A DNA stretch of 64,000 bases from the NCBI GenBank assembly GCA_015680685.1, contig MNCI01004792.1, forward strand, positions 809,725-873,724, given 5' to 3'. Source of the DNA: Gnetum montanum (taxonomy: Eukaryota; Streptophyta; Gnetopsida; Gnetales; Gnetaceae). The notes beneath the pieces were generated by a model that worked only from the letters and a program-made list of their open reading frames with translations, ran no database searches and was not told the DNA's origin. Below, one piece after another: positions 11,373 through 22,809 of this stretch (the stretch's first letter is position 1; each line of letters starts with the position of its first letter). Both the position numbers and the translations under genes were made by a program.

Positions 11373-12190
11373 CGTTCTGCTTGTAAACTTTTCCTCGTCG
11401 TGACACAAAAAATTTCCTTACTCGTTGTTAACACAATTGCTCTGTGCTCCGAAATCGCTTTGTGCTCCAAATATGGGCTCTGCACTCTTACAGAAAGAAT
11501 GAGAAGCTTACCATGGTTTAGTCCCTATTTATGGCCATAATGGTAAAAAGGGAAACTTTCCATGCTCTCTCTCCGTTTAATGCGGAGTGCACCATACAGC
11601 GTAGCATGCTCACCATGACATCGTAGCATTGCTAGCATTAAAACCTTGACACACTCCAAGTTAACTACTTTCTTTCTCGAGAAATGAAAAAAATATATTT
11701 TCGATTATACTAGTCCATAAAGACCTTAAACTAACAATCATAGCGTAGTAGTGCTTTTATCGATCTGAAAAGACCTTAAACTAGCAACCCCAGTGTAGTT
11801 GTAACTTCCGTGGTCTGAAAAGACCTTAAACTAGCAATCCTAGCGTAGTAGCAGCTTTAATGGTCTAAAAAGTCCTTAAACTAGCATTTTCAACCTGTTA
11901 TACATTCACAGTCCATAATGACACTAAACTAGCAATCTCACATTTTCACATTAGTAGTTTTACATTTTCTTTTTAGTAGTTTCACATGCTCATATCGATA
12001 GTTTTACATTTTTCCTTTTAGGAGCTCTACATCTCCATGCCATAGCAGTCTTCCATGACTTTAAATTGGTAAAATTTTAATCTTTACATCGTGCTTTGCT
12101 AGTTACATCTCGCCATTGCTTTGCAAGTTTTCGCTATACATGATTACTACCAATAGGTGCCTCTTAACCAGGCTTTCATCTCATTTGATA
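11373..12190 (+). repeat. E2 spacer with TTAAACTAG tandem array
   Basis: From 11711 to 11940 there are five units with a period near 60 bp, each built on ...(t)gaaaagaccttaaactagcaatc... . Related sequence occurs in E1 (18866-19260), E4 (29160-29400) and E5 (58225-58760), always between protease and RT. The rest of the span (11373-11710, 11941-12190) is AT-rich with no frame I can support. Confidence 0.65.
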
Positions 12191-12191
12191 G
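12180..12191 (+). other. Putative 3' splice site before E2 pol
   Basis: A pyrimidine-rich run (caggctttcatctcatttgatag) ends in AG at 12191, 12 bases before the pol ATG at 12204. The same arrangement is at 19552 (ttttggcag) and 63491 (gatttttcag). Ogre elements are known to splice out an intron between protease and RT, so this may be its acceptor. Confidence 0.45.
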
Positions 12192-12203
12192 GTTAAGCAA
12201 AAA

Positions 12204-13334
12204 ATGGAGCTCCATCATGATCTCTCTACACCTTTAGCTTTAGTAGGTACAAATGGAAAGCTCGCAAGACAATTGAACCCCAACCTAATCGATTGGGGGT
12301 TAGCCATAGCTAGCACCATAGAATCTTTAGAAACATCCCCAGACTGGCCCGAGCATCTAGTCCGAACTCTAGATTTGGAGGCTAGGTATGTAACTGAAGA
12401 CCCTCTCATCGAGATGCTTGTGACCACGTCCAAGGGGGAAATAAGAACATTAAAACATAGCTCCCTCCTAGATGTGCAGATGCATGAAAATGTAGCCAAA
12501 ATTATACAGGACAACATCAAAGTCTTCGCATGGTCATATAGTGACATGCTAGGTTTAGATCCGAGGCTAATACAGCACAACATTATCCTAGACCTATACA
12601 TGAAGGCAGTCAAGTAGAAGGCTTGTAAGATCAAACTAGAAATCGCACTAGCTGTGAGGGATGAGATCACCAAGCTATACTAAGCTGGTTTAATCCACGT
12701 AGTTGATTACTTGGAATGGGTGTCCAACATCGTCATGGTTTCCAAGAAAAAGGAAGGAATACAAATCTGTATAGACTTTCGAGATCTAAACAAAGCAATG
12801 ATCAAGGAAAATTTGCCACTTTCAAGCATTGATCAACTCATTGACACTATGGCTGGTCATGCCCTATTATCCTTCATGGATGGCTTCTCTGGCTACAACC
12901 AAATTTGCATCAACCTAGAGCATCAGCTAACAACAACCTTCATGACCCCATGGGGGACCTTTTGTTACACCATGATGCCTTTTTGGCTCAAGAATGCTGG
13001 GGCAACCTACCAATGAGCCATGACTTACATCTTCAGTGACTACATCCTAGAAATGTTAAACGACTATGTGGACAATATAGCAGTCAATTCCAAGGAGGTA
13101 GTTGATCACCCACGCGATCTAGGGGTAGTCCTTAAGCGTTTCCAAATGCATGATCTGTGCCTTAATCCTAAGAAATGTGTCTTTGGGGTGAGAACTGAAC
13201 ACATGTTAGGATTCTTAGTATTAAAGGCCAGAATATGGATGGACCCTGACAAAGTTAAGGCCATCGTCAAACTAGCACCTCCTACAAACCTTAAGGAGTT
13301 ACGTGGTTTGCAAGGTAGGATAAAATTCATCTGA
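12204..13334 (+). pseudogene. E2 reverse transcriptase, degenerate
   Basis: The pol frame opens MELHHDLSTPL, matching E1 (19569) and E5 (63504). The linker includes FAWSYSDMLGLDP and IQHNIILD. RT blocks follow: NIVMVSKKKEGIQICIDFRD, LSSIDQLIDTMAGH, LSFMDGFSGYNQI, TPWGTFCYTMMPFWLKNAGATYQ. The catalytic YVDD box reads YVDN at 13065-13076. Then come LNPKKCVFGV and a thumb stretch. Stops at 12616, 12681, 13014 and 13332 break it. The damaged catalytic Asp alone would abolish activity. Confidence 0.85.
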
Positions 13335-13343
13335 AGGTTTATA

Positions 13344-13820
13344 GTGAAGTTGACTAACAAGTTACACCCCATGCAACATCTTCTAAAGAAAGGGGTTAAC
13401 TTTGAGTGGACAACCCAGTGTCAACAAGGCTTCAATGAATTGAAGGAAGAACTTTCGCACCTCCCAACTGTGCATCCACCGTGGAGGGATAAGCCCTTCT
13501 TCATATACCTTGCCACCTCTAACACATCTATCGTAGCACTGCTATGTCATAAACGAGATGATGGATCTAAGATACCAGTGTATTATCTGAGTCATGCATT
13601 AATAGCACATGAGGAAAAATACAACGAAGTAGAGAGACATTGCCTTGCCTTAGTGTTTTCATTTAAAAAGTGGAGGTACTATCTATTTCGTAGTGTAGTC
13701 AACATCATTTGCAAAAGTAACATACTTTGGGCTATCACTAACAACCTATATGAAAGTAGCAAGATAGCCCTATGGAAAGCAATAACTATGAAGTTCAACC
13801 TACACTATGTAAGCTAGTTG
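13344..13820 (+). pseudogene. E2 Ty3-type RNase H
   Basis: Follows RT. KKGVNFEWTTQCQQGFNELK is the connection typical of gypsy pol. The first catalytic Asp region reads FIYLATSNTSIVALL, where Asp is expected at the T or A position, so it looks substituted. VYYLSHAL, then EEKYNEVERHCLALVFSFKKWRYYL, are the remaining conserved blocks. The frame closes at 13815-13817. It would degrade RNA in the RNA-DNA hybrid in an active element. Confidence 0.78.
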
Positions 13821-13899
13821 TCGACTAAGGGTCAAGCCATAGCAATGCAACTTACGGCCTCACCCGTCGACGACCACACAACCATAGATCCCAAATTCC

Positions 13900-14340
13900 C
13901 AAATGAGCATGTTGGCACTATCAACATCATCCTATCATACCTGGAAGCTACTTTACACTTCAACCGCACCTCAACTGCATGAGGAGGTAGTGTAGCTACC
14001 ATCATTACATTTCCCTCTAGGGAAATACACCCATTCGTGTATCGTTTTGCGTTCCCCTACATCAACAACGTGGCAAAGTATGAGGAGCTACTCAAAGGCC
14101 TCTTAGCTACCCAAACACTATGCATACAACACCAAGGTTTATGCCTGCAAAGCTATGCACCTGCAATCCTATTGCGACCTAGCAAAATGCATTCTTAAGC
14201 GATTTGCAACCACAGATGTGCAACACGTTTCATGCAACGAGAACACCGTGGCAGATGCCTTAGCCACCCTTGCACTAAACATTCCATGACACTCATTTGC
14301 AAGTCTGCCGACTTCGATTATCGAATGTACTAAGTCTATC
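13900..14340 (+). pseudogene. E2 second (archaeal-type) RNase H
   Basis: After the Ty3 RNase H, a second RNase H-like stretch is readable: LHFNRTSTA (in place of xFDGS/A), GGSVATIITFPS, then FRFAFPYINNVAKYEELLKGLLAT, equivalent to the NNxAEYEAL block of the additional aRNH domain. An additional aRNH is a known hallmark of the plant Tat/Ogre branch. A TGA at 13980 and later frame changes break it. The N for D in the first motif suggests loss of activity. Confidence 0.65.
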
Positions 14341-14399
14341 ACTCAGGTGGGACACGTGGCCTCCATTAGTGCTATGGATACCCAGGAGTGGTACGCTAA

Positions 14400-15630
14400 C
14401 ATTAAAGCCTACCTACAACATGGTGAACCCCCATGCAGACTAACATCTTCCCAGAGGGATGCAATCCGTAAGTGCGCCTAGCAATATAGGCTAATGCGAA
14501 AAGATGCCCTATGCCAATGCTCCTATGATGGGATATTGTTGGCTTGCATGGGTGGGGAGCAAGCATAGAAGGTAGTTAATGAAGTACATGAAGGACTGTG
14601 TGGCAGACACATAGCACCTAGGGCTATGGCTATGAAAATTAGATGCCTAAGGTACTATTGGCCCCACATGGAGCATGACTACCTGTCGAAAGTTAAGATG
14701 TGCGACACGTGCCAAAGATACACGAATCTCATACACGTTTCACCTACGGACCTGCACCCAATGCAAATCACATGGCTTTTCTAATGATGGGGACTAGACC
14801 TCATAGGACCTATCATGCCTAAGTCCTCCATGGGGCATAGCTTCATTATCATTGCCACCGAGTATTTCACTAAGTGGGTGGAAGCCATCCCCTTGAGGAA
14901 GACGATGTCTTAGCAGATCTGCCACTTCATCTTGGACAACATCATGACAAGGTTTGGGCTTCCAATGACTATTGTAACCAACAATAGACAACAATTTAGT
15001 AGTATGGAAATCCAAACCTTCTGCAACAATCTAGGCATCAGGAAATGATTCTCCTCCTTGTATTACCTGTAGGTGAATGGATAGGCAGAGGCTACAAATA
15101 ATTCCATCATCAACTTGCTGAAGAAAATGCTTGGCAACAGCAAGAGGTAATGGCATGAGAAAATCCTCTATGTTCTATGGGCCTATAGGACGACATGCAG
15201 AACCACAATAAGTAAGACTCCTTACAGTCTCATTTATGGATCTGAAGTTGTGTTGCCTCTTGAGTTGCAGGTACCATCACTCCAGATGATCCTCTCAAAT
15301 GTCATGAGCTAAGCCCAGAACAATGAGTCGTAGATCATCGACCTCGACTCAATAGAGAAGGAACGTGCATAGACACTGAGCTGCATAGAGCACTACCAGA
15401 GCAAGAAATAGCAAAAGCACCATGCAGACCCACATCGACGGCCAATACAGAAGGGAGACCTCATCCTCAAGGCTATCTGTGAGCATGTGAGCAAATTCTC
15501 AGCCAACTTGGAAGGCCCTTACATGGTCACTAAAGCCTTTGGAAATGGAGCCTTCAAGTTTCCGAACATGGACGACAACAAGTTTTCCAACCCGCTGAAT
15601 CACTCATACCTCAAGCCGTACTATATCTGA
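14400..15630 (+). pseudogene. E2 integrase, degenerate
   Basis: HHCC zinc-binding N-terminus near 14580-14715: EVHEGLCGRH, then CDTCQRY. The catalytic core has GLDLIGPI (first Asp) near 14795-14820, FIIIATEYFTKWVEAIPLRK, then TNNRQQFSS, where the second Asp has become Asn, and EATNNSIINLLKK with the Glu kept. Next are AYRTTCRT and TPYSLIYGSEVVLPLE. A C-terminal domain follows: QKGDLILKAI, EGPYMV, then SYLKPYYI and TGA at 15628-15630. More than ten stops occur. It would insert the cDNA in an intact element. Confidence 0.83.
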
Positions 15631-15639
15631 AGCATGAAG

Positions 15640-15900
15640 ACAAAAACCAACATCCGCTACAAAATTAAACTAGAAACAATGAGTAGCGTCTACTATGATG
15701 ATAAACTAGCAACAATGAGTAGCATCTGCTACGACGTTAAACTCATGGAAATCATTTGCTACGACATAAAACTGGCATAGCTAGTCTGCTACGACGTTAA
15801 ATTGGCATGTATGGTCTACTGGGACCTTAAACTAGCATAGTAGTCTATTGGGACCTTAAACTAGCACATGGTCTACCAGGACCTTAAACTGGGTTCACGT
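15640..15900 (+). repeat. E2 post-integrase array
   Basis: About nine imperfect units of 25-40 bp. Most contain tgctacgacgttaaactggca or gggaccttaaactagca; both share a TTAAACT(A/G)G core with the pre-RT array. In one frame they spell YDVKLA-like repeats. The array starts immediately after the integrase stop, as in E3 and E4. Confidence 0.7.
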
Positions 15901-16967
15901 CTCATCCCTAGCATGCATCTGGACCAAATACACATCGAACAAGCATGCACAATGCTGACTTGGGTGTGGGATTTCGTAGCTCTAGAACGTAGTTCATGAC
16001 ACAATGAGAACACGATCTGGAACGTATGCAACATCGCCATCCTTGGCATTATGTTGATCCTCCAGAGATGTCGTATGACATCACACTAGCCCTTCGGACC
16101 TACCATCGTCATGGCCCACTGCCCTGACGGTAGTTCCTTGGCCAGTGCCCGTCGTTGGAGTTCCAACAGTATTGTGGCCTAGCCACAATATTGTTATCCT
16201 CTAGCTACCTACCAATGCCAAGGATCGCACAACGGTTAGATATGTGGTAGCCGATCCCATAGCTGAACTAAGAATGCATGCCTTTGGCAAGGATTCCAGA
16301 GCATCTACACTCACAGCAGCTCCTAGCTCCTTCGACGCTAGCTCCACCATGACGATGCTACCAAGGCCGCTGCTGGCCTTCCTACTTTGGACACCATGCT
16401 CCAGCACATATGTCCAAGAGCTTCAGCAATGTCTACAGCAAGCAAGACCTTTGCCCTCACTCCACATTGTGGCTATTTTGCTCTCCATCGTACTTATAGG
16501 GTGCGAAAGAGAGTACGCCTTGCCACATTAGCAAATGCTACAGCATCGCGAAGTAAGTGCCTTGACTAGCTTGGCTACTTCAGGATGCAAGTTCCATGAT
16601 GTGCGTAACACAACTCGCTACATGGGAAGCATTTGTAGGTAGGTCAAAACCCCACTCGGATGTAACATAGCTCATCTTGGGAAACGAACATCTGTCCTAC
16701 AAGAGGTTGAAGGCCAACGAGAGTAAAGATGAAAATGCAAACAAGTCCCTCATGAGCACTCTGACAAGGGACTTTGCTAAACCTCATCTTTATCTTTTTT
16801 TCTAAACCTCCTTCCTTCCTACTTCACCCTTTCACTCTCAAGTGCAACCAAGCGAAGTCTCGGTGATTACCGAGCAACAACGTTACCATCATGTCTTTCG
16901 TTGTGTTTCGTATTCTTTGTTAACATCTCTTGAGCCCATCCTCCAGACGTCGACAAAGAGGGGCCAA
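15901..16967 (+). other. E2 3' region, hairpin and polypurine tract
   Basis: Non-coding 3' part conserved with E3 (21454-22800). One block (16244-16410) translates similarly in both (VAD.IAELRMHAF, then LPRPLLAFLLWTP), which may be homology without coding. A hairpin with 14-bp arms (16165-16178 and 16182-16195, one mismatch, loop cta) is conserved in E3. The polypurine tract AAAGAGGGG at 16955-16963 sits just before the 3' LTR, where plus-strand DNA synthesis would start. Confidence 0.65.
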
Positions 16968-18636
16968 TGAAACACACAAAATTCGAAGGCATCCTTACTT
17001 CACTAGGTCTTTGCAATTTTCACAGCATTACAGAAGTTCTTTAGGAGATGAATGCTCTGAAGTTTAGACTATCCAGTTTGGCAAGTTTTTCTACCCCAGG
17101 TGTTAATAGGCTAAATGAATTCTCTAGCCTGCCCCCCTAAGTAGTTCATATAGCTGACAGCATGCTCAGGAGTAGTGCTCAAAATGCAGCAAGTTTTCTA
17201 AGTCAAGGAATTTTGCTACGCTATGTACCATAGCAGAATTCAGAAGATGCTTGCAAGAGCGAAGTGCTACACTAAGCTATGCTATGCAGCATAGCAAAAG
17301 CTAGATGGTCAGCCCCTTCACCCAACTTCAAGTTCTTCAGCAATGTCTCCTTTGATCAGAAAGCGGTGAACTTGAAAAAAAAAGGTCATGTTTGCTGCTA
17401 TGCTATGCTAAGCTACATGGCACAGCAAGGCATAGCAATTTTGTGAAAGTGACAGAAGGCATCTCAAAGGGTGGGATCAACAAGTTTGCAAGCTTCACAG
17501 TGCAAAAGGCAAAGTTTGTAGATTGACGATGTTTTGTGACGAAGGATAGCTACTACGCTACGATACGCTACGTAGTGTAGCAAATCTATGACCAACATTC
17601 ATAACACTACAAAGGTTTCCAACACATGTAGCAAGACACAACGCAAATTTCTTTCTTTGAACTGGTGGATACACTACACTGCATAGTGTAGCAAAGCATG
17701 ATAAGATGCCACACTACGCCAAACATGCTATGCTACAAAGCATAGCAAGGAGTGACAAGCAGTTACGCGACATCAATGCACCTCACCTAATTACACCATT
17801 GCTCTGACAGTGTAATTACAACATGGCAGACTTGTAATTACCGCATGGCAGGCTTGCCCAACGGTCATGTAGGCATGTGTAGCATAGATAGGTCAGCATA
17901 GGCCAAGGCATGTGGTGTCCAAACTACATCTTTTGCATGCCCTTGGTCCTATAAAAATCCTAATGACCGACACTTAGTCTCTCTCTCGGCCCCCCCAACT
18001 TTTTTTGGCCTTTTTAGCTTTTCAATCCCCTGGGTCCTTTGGCAATATTAGTCAGCTAATAATTTTGTTGGCTGATAAGCAAAAATGGTTAGCATGGTAA
18101 CCTTAAGCATTGTAAGCTTTCTGTTTGACATTGCAAATGGTTAGCACCCTCAGTTGGCATTTCGTTCTACTCCTTTCTACCACCTTGGTAGCACTTTGCA
18201 TTGTTAACATCTGAGTCTGCATTCAAGCACACAACTGCCTTGCTCTACATGTCTTGGTTACCCTTGAGATCTCTACACTTCCCAGCACTGTGCAACCAAT
18301 TGTATCCATCTTAACATAGCCAAGCCATAGCTTTGAAGAGGTTCATTTTTCTAACTGCATTTTACTTTGTCTCTTGTTTACCATTTGCATTTTTACACTC
18401 TTTTTTACCTCTTTTACATTCAATCATTACTTCGCGCTATCAATCTCATTTTCAAATTACCCAGTTGCAAAAGGTTATATTATCATCGACTAAGTCCCTG
18501 TCTAATTAACTAGACCATTCAGGGCGCCCCATTTTCATTCCATCCAACACGGCCCTCCCACGGAAATGGGGTTGAGACTGTTAACAATCGATGACCCCTC
18601 GGTGTTTTCTAGCCATTGACATTTTCTATCACTACA
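16968..18636 (+). repeat. 3' LTR of E2
   Basis: Starts TGAAACAC directly after the polypurine tract and ends CACTACA. The TATA-like box ctataaaaat is at 17949-17958. It contains the same palindromic GCTAC/GTAGC cluster (17215-17740) as the 5' LTR. Its right flank is the near-perfect target duplicate gttcc. Confidence 0.85.
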
Positions 18637-18641
18637 GTTCC

Positions 18642-19568
18642 AAATGGGGGATAATGATGTAAATGAAGGTCCTGGAAAAATGCCTTGGCCTTATGTTCCA
18701 CTCAACCCATGATGGGTCAAGAAGTAGCTACGCATAGCGTAGCAACCCCGCTGCTTCCTGCCCAGCTACCACCCTCTGTACATTTACCACTTCTTTTATT
18801 CTTCATCCATACATCTATACTAAATATCTCCTTTTCTTTGGCTATCGCATTGTTCCTTAACTCACAATGGCCTGAAATGGCCTAAAACTATGCCTCGCCA
18901 TGGCCCAAAATGACCTAAAACTACATTTCCCAATGGCCCAAAACGGCCTAAAACTATGCTACGCTACCATCCGAAATGGCCTAAAACTAGCAATAGCCCG
19001 AAACATCCTAAAACTAGCAATGGCCTGAAACTATGTTATGCAATAGCCTGAAATGGCCTAAAACTAGCAACGGTCTAGAAAGACCTTAAACTAGCAATTG
19101 TGGTATAGTTGTACTTTGGCGGTCTAGAAAGACCTTAAACAAGAAATCTTAGCGTAGCTTTGACTTTAGCGGTCTGAAGAGACCTTAAACTAGCATTCCT
19201 AGAGTAGCATTTCATTCTAGTTAATGGTCCAAAAGGACCTTAAACTAGCAGCTTCAATCCGTTACACGTACGCAGTCCACAATGACGCTAAACTAGCAGT
19301 TTCATGCTTTCACATTGGTAGTTTTGCATTTTTTAGCAATTTTACGTTTTCATACCAACATTTTTACATTTTCTCTTTTAGCAATTTTTCATCTCCATGC
19401 TTTAGTAGTTTACCATGACTTTAAACTGGAAAATTTTAATCTTTATATCATACTTCACCTAGTTACATCTCATCGTTGTTTTGCAAATTTGCATTATACA
19501 CTATTACTACCAACAGGTGCCTCTTAATCAAGCTTTCATCTCATTTTGGCAGGTTAAGAAAAAAAATG
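18642..19568 (+). repeat. E1 spacer with TTAAACTAG array
   Basis: After the E2 insertion, E1 resumes. From 18866 to 19260 about ten units occur: first short ones (atggcctaaaacta), then longer ones (gtctagaaagaccttaaactagcaat). This is the pre-RT array of E1. The span 18660-18860 has no gene I can support. A putative splice acceptor (ttttggcag) ends at 19552, just before the pol ATG at 19569-19571 or the preceding in-frame codons. Confidence 0.6.
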
Positions 19569-19714
19569 GAAATCCATCACAATCTCTCCATGCCTTTAGC
19601 TTTGATTGGTCCACATGGCAAGCTTGCAAGACCATTGAACCCAGACCTAATCGAATAGGGTCAACCACGACTAGCATCATAGCATCCTTAGAAACATCCC
19701 TAGACTAGCCTGAA
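19566..19714 (+). pseudogene. E1 pol N-terminus, truncated by E3
   Basis: The frame MEIHHNLSMPLALIGPHGKL matches the pol opening of E2 (12204) and E5 (63504). A TAG at 19657-19659 and further changes break it. It stops at 19714, where the 3' end of the E3 LTR (tgtagtgacc) begins. Confidence 0.75.
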
Positions 19715-21453
19715 TGTAGTGACCAAAAATATCAGCAGCTGGAAAACACAGAGAGGTCGTCAGTCACTAGCAGTCTTAACCCCATATCCACATGAGGGCC
19801 ATGCTAGATAAAATGGAAAAGAGATGCTCTGAACAGTCTGTTCGATCAGACAAGGACTTAGTCGGTGTTAATATAACCTTTTGTAAACGGATAATTTGAA
19901 AATGAGACTTCTAGCATAAAATGATAACGTTAAATGCAAAAGGGACAGAAAACAATGTAAAAATGTGATGATAAACAAGAAAACAAGGTAAAATTCAGTT
20001 AGGAAAATGCGCCACTTCAAGATTATGACTTCACTCTATCAAGGTGGATATAATTGGTTGTGCGACGCTGGGAGGTGCAAAGATTCCAAAGGTAACCAAG
20101 ACATTTAGAGTAAGACAGATGTATACTTGAATGCGAACTCAGGAGTCAACAATGCAAAATGCATGAGGATAGTGGAAAAGAGTAGGATAGGATGCCAAGC
20201 GGGAGTGCCAACTATTTGTAGTGTCAAATAAGATGTTTACAATGCTCAGGAATACAATGCTAACTTTCTTATTTTCCAATCAACAAAATTGTCAACTGTC
20301 CCAATTGCCCCCCAAACCCCTCAAAGATCGAAAAAAAGGATCACTTGAGCATTGCTCATTGGGGTATTTATAGGACCAAGCACATGCGAAAGATGTGATT
20401 TGGATGTCATGTGCCCTAGGCTTGTGTTGACTTGCCTATGCTGCATGGGCATGCATGATTGTTGGATGTGCATGTCCATTGGACAAGCCTGCCATGCTAT
20501 AATTGCGAACCTGCCACATTGTAATTGTGCCGTCAGAGTTTGGAGGTGTGTGCCAATGGTGAAATTAGGTAAAGTGCATTGATGCGACCTAATAGTCTAC
20601 TACATCATGCCATGCTTTGTAGCTTAGCATGTGGGCATAGCGTGGGAACTTGTTACACCATGCTACGCTAACATAGTCATCAATTTGAAGCAAAAACTTG
20701 TGTTGCATCCTATTGCATGTGCTGGAAGCCTTTGAAATGCACTGACTGTTTATTGCATGTTCGCTATGCTATGTAGTGTAGCATAGCATAGCAACTAGCC
20801 TTAGTCACAAAAACATTACCAATCTGCAAAACCTTGCTTTTTGCACTGCAAAACTTGCAAACTTGCTGATCCCCCCCTTTGAGATGTCTTTCACAAAGTT
20901 GCTACGTTGTGCTACGCTATGTAGCATAGCGTAGCATAGCAACTGACATAGCCTACTGTTCTGCTAAGTTTGCTATTTTCTGGTTAAGGGGCCATTACTG
21001 AAGAACTTGGAGCTGAGCGAAGCAACTATTTTCGAAGTCCAGAGGCGCTAACTCAGTGCGATTGAAAATCACCAAGTAAGCTGAGCCTTCCTATCTTGCT
21101 CTCGCTACGCTATGCTATGCTACGTAGTGTAGCACCTTGTCTTGCAACAATTTGCAGTTGACTGTTTGAACAACTATCTTCCGAAGCCTGCTACACTATA
21201 TAGCGTGGCATATCGTAGAAAACTCCTTGGCTAGAAAAATTGCCAAACTATTTTGCACATTTTGAGCACTGCTGACAACTCTCCACATTGCTTATGTATA
21301 GGCTGTCAGTAAGACGAATTACCCAACTAGAAAATTTGCCAAACTACACAGCCTAGATCCTAGAACATCCATCTCCTGATGAACTTTCGTGATGCTGCCT
21401 GAATTGCAATAGCTTGGTGAAGCAAGGATGCCCTGAAAGTTTAGGGTGTTTCA
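19715..21453 (-). repeat. 3' LTR of E3
   Basis: In reverse orientation it starts TGAAACACCC at 21453 and ends ACTACA at 19715. A TATA box (reverse of ggtatttata, about 20363-20373) and clustered GCTAC/GTAGC palindromes (20650-21200) match the E1/E2 subfamily. Confidence 0.82.
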
Positions 21454-22800
21454 TTGGCCCTTCTTTGTCGATGTCTGGAGGATGGGCTCGAGAGACATTG
21501 ACAAAGAATACGATACATCATGAAAGACAAAACACTAACATTGCTATGCGATGATCATCAATACATCACTTGGCTATGCTTGAGAGTGTTGCATTGGTTT
21601 TTTGTGGAGGGAAAAGGCTAAGCAGGGAGGAAGGAGGTTCAGGAAAAGGATAAAGATGAGGCTTAATAGAGTCCTTCATCAGAGTGCTCATGAGGGAGTC
21701 ATTCATATTTTCATCTTTACTTTTGCTGACCTTTGACCTCTTATTGAAATGCTTGAGGAGGGTGATTGCAAAATGGCTTACATGTCATTTGCTTTAGGCA
21801 TGCTCTCTTATTCTTTTTTCTTTTGTTGTTTTGTCGTTTATGTTTGCAAAAAACCTTGCTGCAGGATAGGTGTTTCTTTCCATGGATGAATTGTGTTACA
21901 TCTGCGTGGGGGATTTAACCTACCTATAGATGCTTCCCATGTGGCAAGTTGTGTTACGCATGTCATGGATTTTGCAGTTGAGCAAACAGAAGGGCTTAAT
22001 AGGCATTGGAAAAATGCTTGTAAAAGAGGGGAGTGAGTAGGAATTGTGGATGCAGGGAGTGAGGTAAAGGGAAGAAGCTTGTAAGGTAGGATAGGATGTG
22101 CACTCTAAAGTAGCCTAGCTAATCTAGATAATCACTTCACAACATTGTAGCATTTGCTATTGTGGCGAGATGCACCTTTAGTTGCACCCTGCAAACATGA
22201 CAAAGAGCAAACCAGCAAAAACAGCCATGATGCAAAATGAGGGCAAAGGTCTTTCTTGCTATAGACATTGTTAAAGCTCTTGGAAACCTTTGCTGGTCCA
22301 TGGTGTCCAAAGTAGGAAGGCCAGTAGCGGCCTTGGCAGCATCAACATGGAGGAGCCGGCATCGAAGGAGTGGCGAGTTTTTGTGAGTGCGGATGCTTTG
22401 GAATCCTTGCAAAAGGCATGCATTCTTAGTTCAGCAATGGAATCAGCTACCACATAGCTAAATGTCATTTGAGCCCAGGCGATGATAGGGAGCTGGAGGG
22501 TAACAATATTGTGGCTAGGCCACAATACTGCTAGAACTCCAGCAGTAGGCAGTGACCAGGGAACTACCATCAGGGTGATGGATCATGGCGACAGTAGGTC
22601 TGGGGGGTCAGTGAGATGTCATATGACATCTTGGGGGAATTAGCAAGGGGCCATGAGTGGCAGCATTACATATGTTCTAGATCATGTTCTCAGTGCATCA
22701 TGAACTACGTTTTGGAACTGCAATGTCCCACCCCATGTCGGCATTGTGCACGCTTACTTAATGTGTACTTGGTGTAGATGCATGCTGGGGACATGCTGCG
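21454..22800 (-). other. E3 3' region with conserved hairpin
   Basis: Homologous to the 3' region of E2: it shares the polypurine tract next to the LTR, the readable VADSIAELRMHAF and LPRPLLAFLLWTP blocks (22300-22450), and a hairpin whose arms are 22502-22515 and 22519-22532. No intact gene is supported. Confidence 0.6.
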
Positions 22801-22809
22801 AACCTAGTT

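Larger units (their letters stand above)
5182..18636 (+). mobile_element. E2: full-length but decayed Tat/Ogre-like Ty3/gypsy element
   Basis: Both LTRs are present (5182-6863 and 16968-18636). The order is primer site, leader, gag, protease, spacer with antisense exon 1 and a TTAAACTAG array, RT, RNase H, a second archaeal-type RNase H, integrase, a second array, a 3' region, polypurine tract and LTR. The dual RNase H and the protease type place it in the Tat/Ogre branch. Flanks cttcc (5177-5181) and gttcc (18637-18641) match at four of five bases and fit a 5-bp target duplication. It is nested in E1. Compared with E5, most of the antisense gene is missing, so the spacer is only about 1.2 kb. 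Confidence 0.88.
307..19714 (+). mobile_element. E1: Tat/Ogre-like Ty3/gypsy element, interrupted by E2 and cut by E3
   Basis: Order: 5' LTR (307-1822), primer site, gag, protease, then E2 (5182-18636), then E1 continues at 18642 with the tail of the protease region, a spacer array and the start of pol (19569-19714), where the LTR of E3 cuts it. Continuity across E2 is supported by E2's own sequence: E2 reads gttgcccttccaaa at the equivalent place, and E1 reads the same once E2 and one target repeat are removed. No 3' LTR of E1 is in the window. All coding parts are broken. Confidence 0.8.

Noticed and set aside
16244-16531. 95-codon frame in the E2 3' region, with a similar frame in E3
   Set aside because: Similarity is explained by nucleotide homology of the two 3' regions; frames break at different points and contain no known domain.
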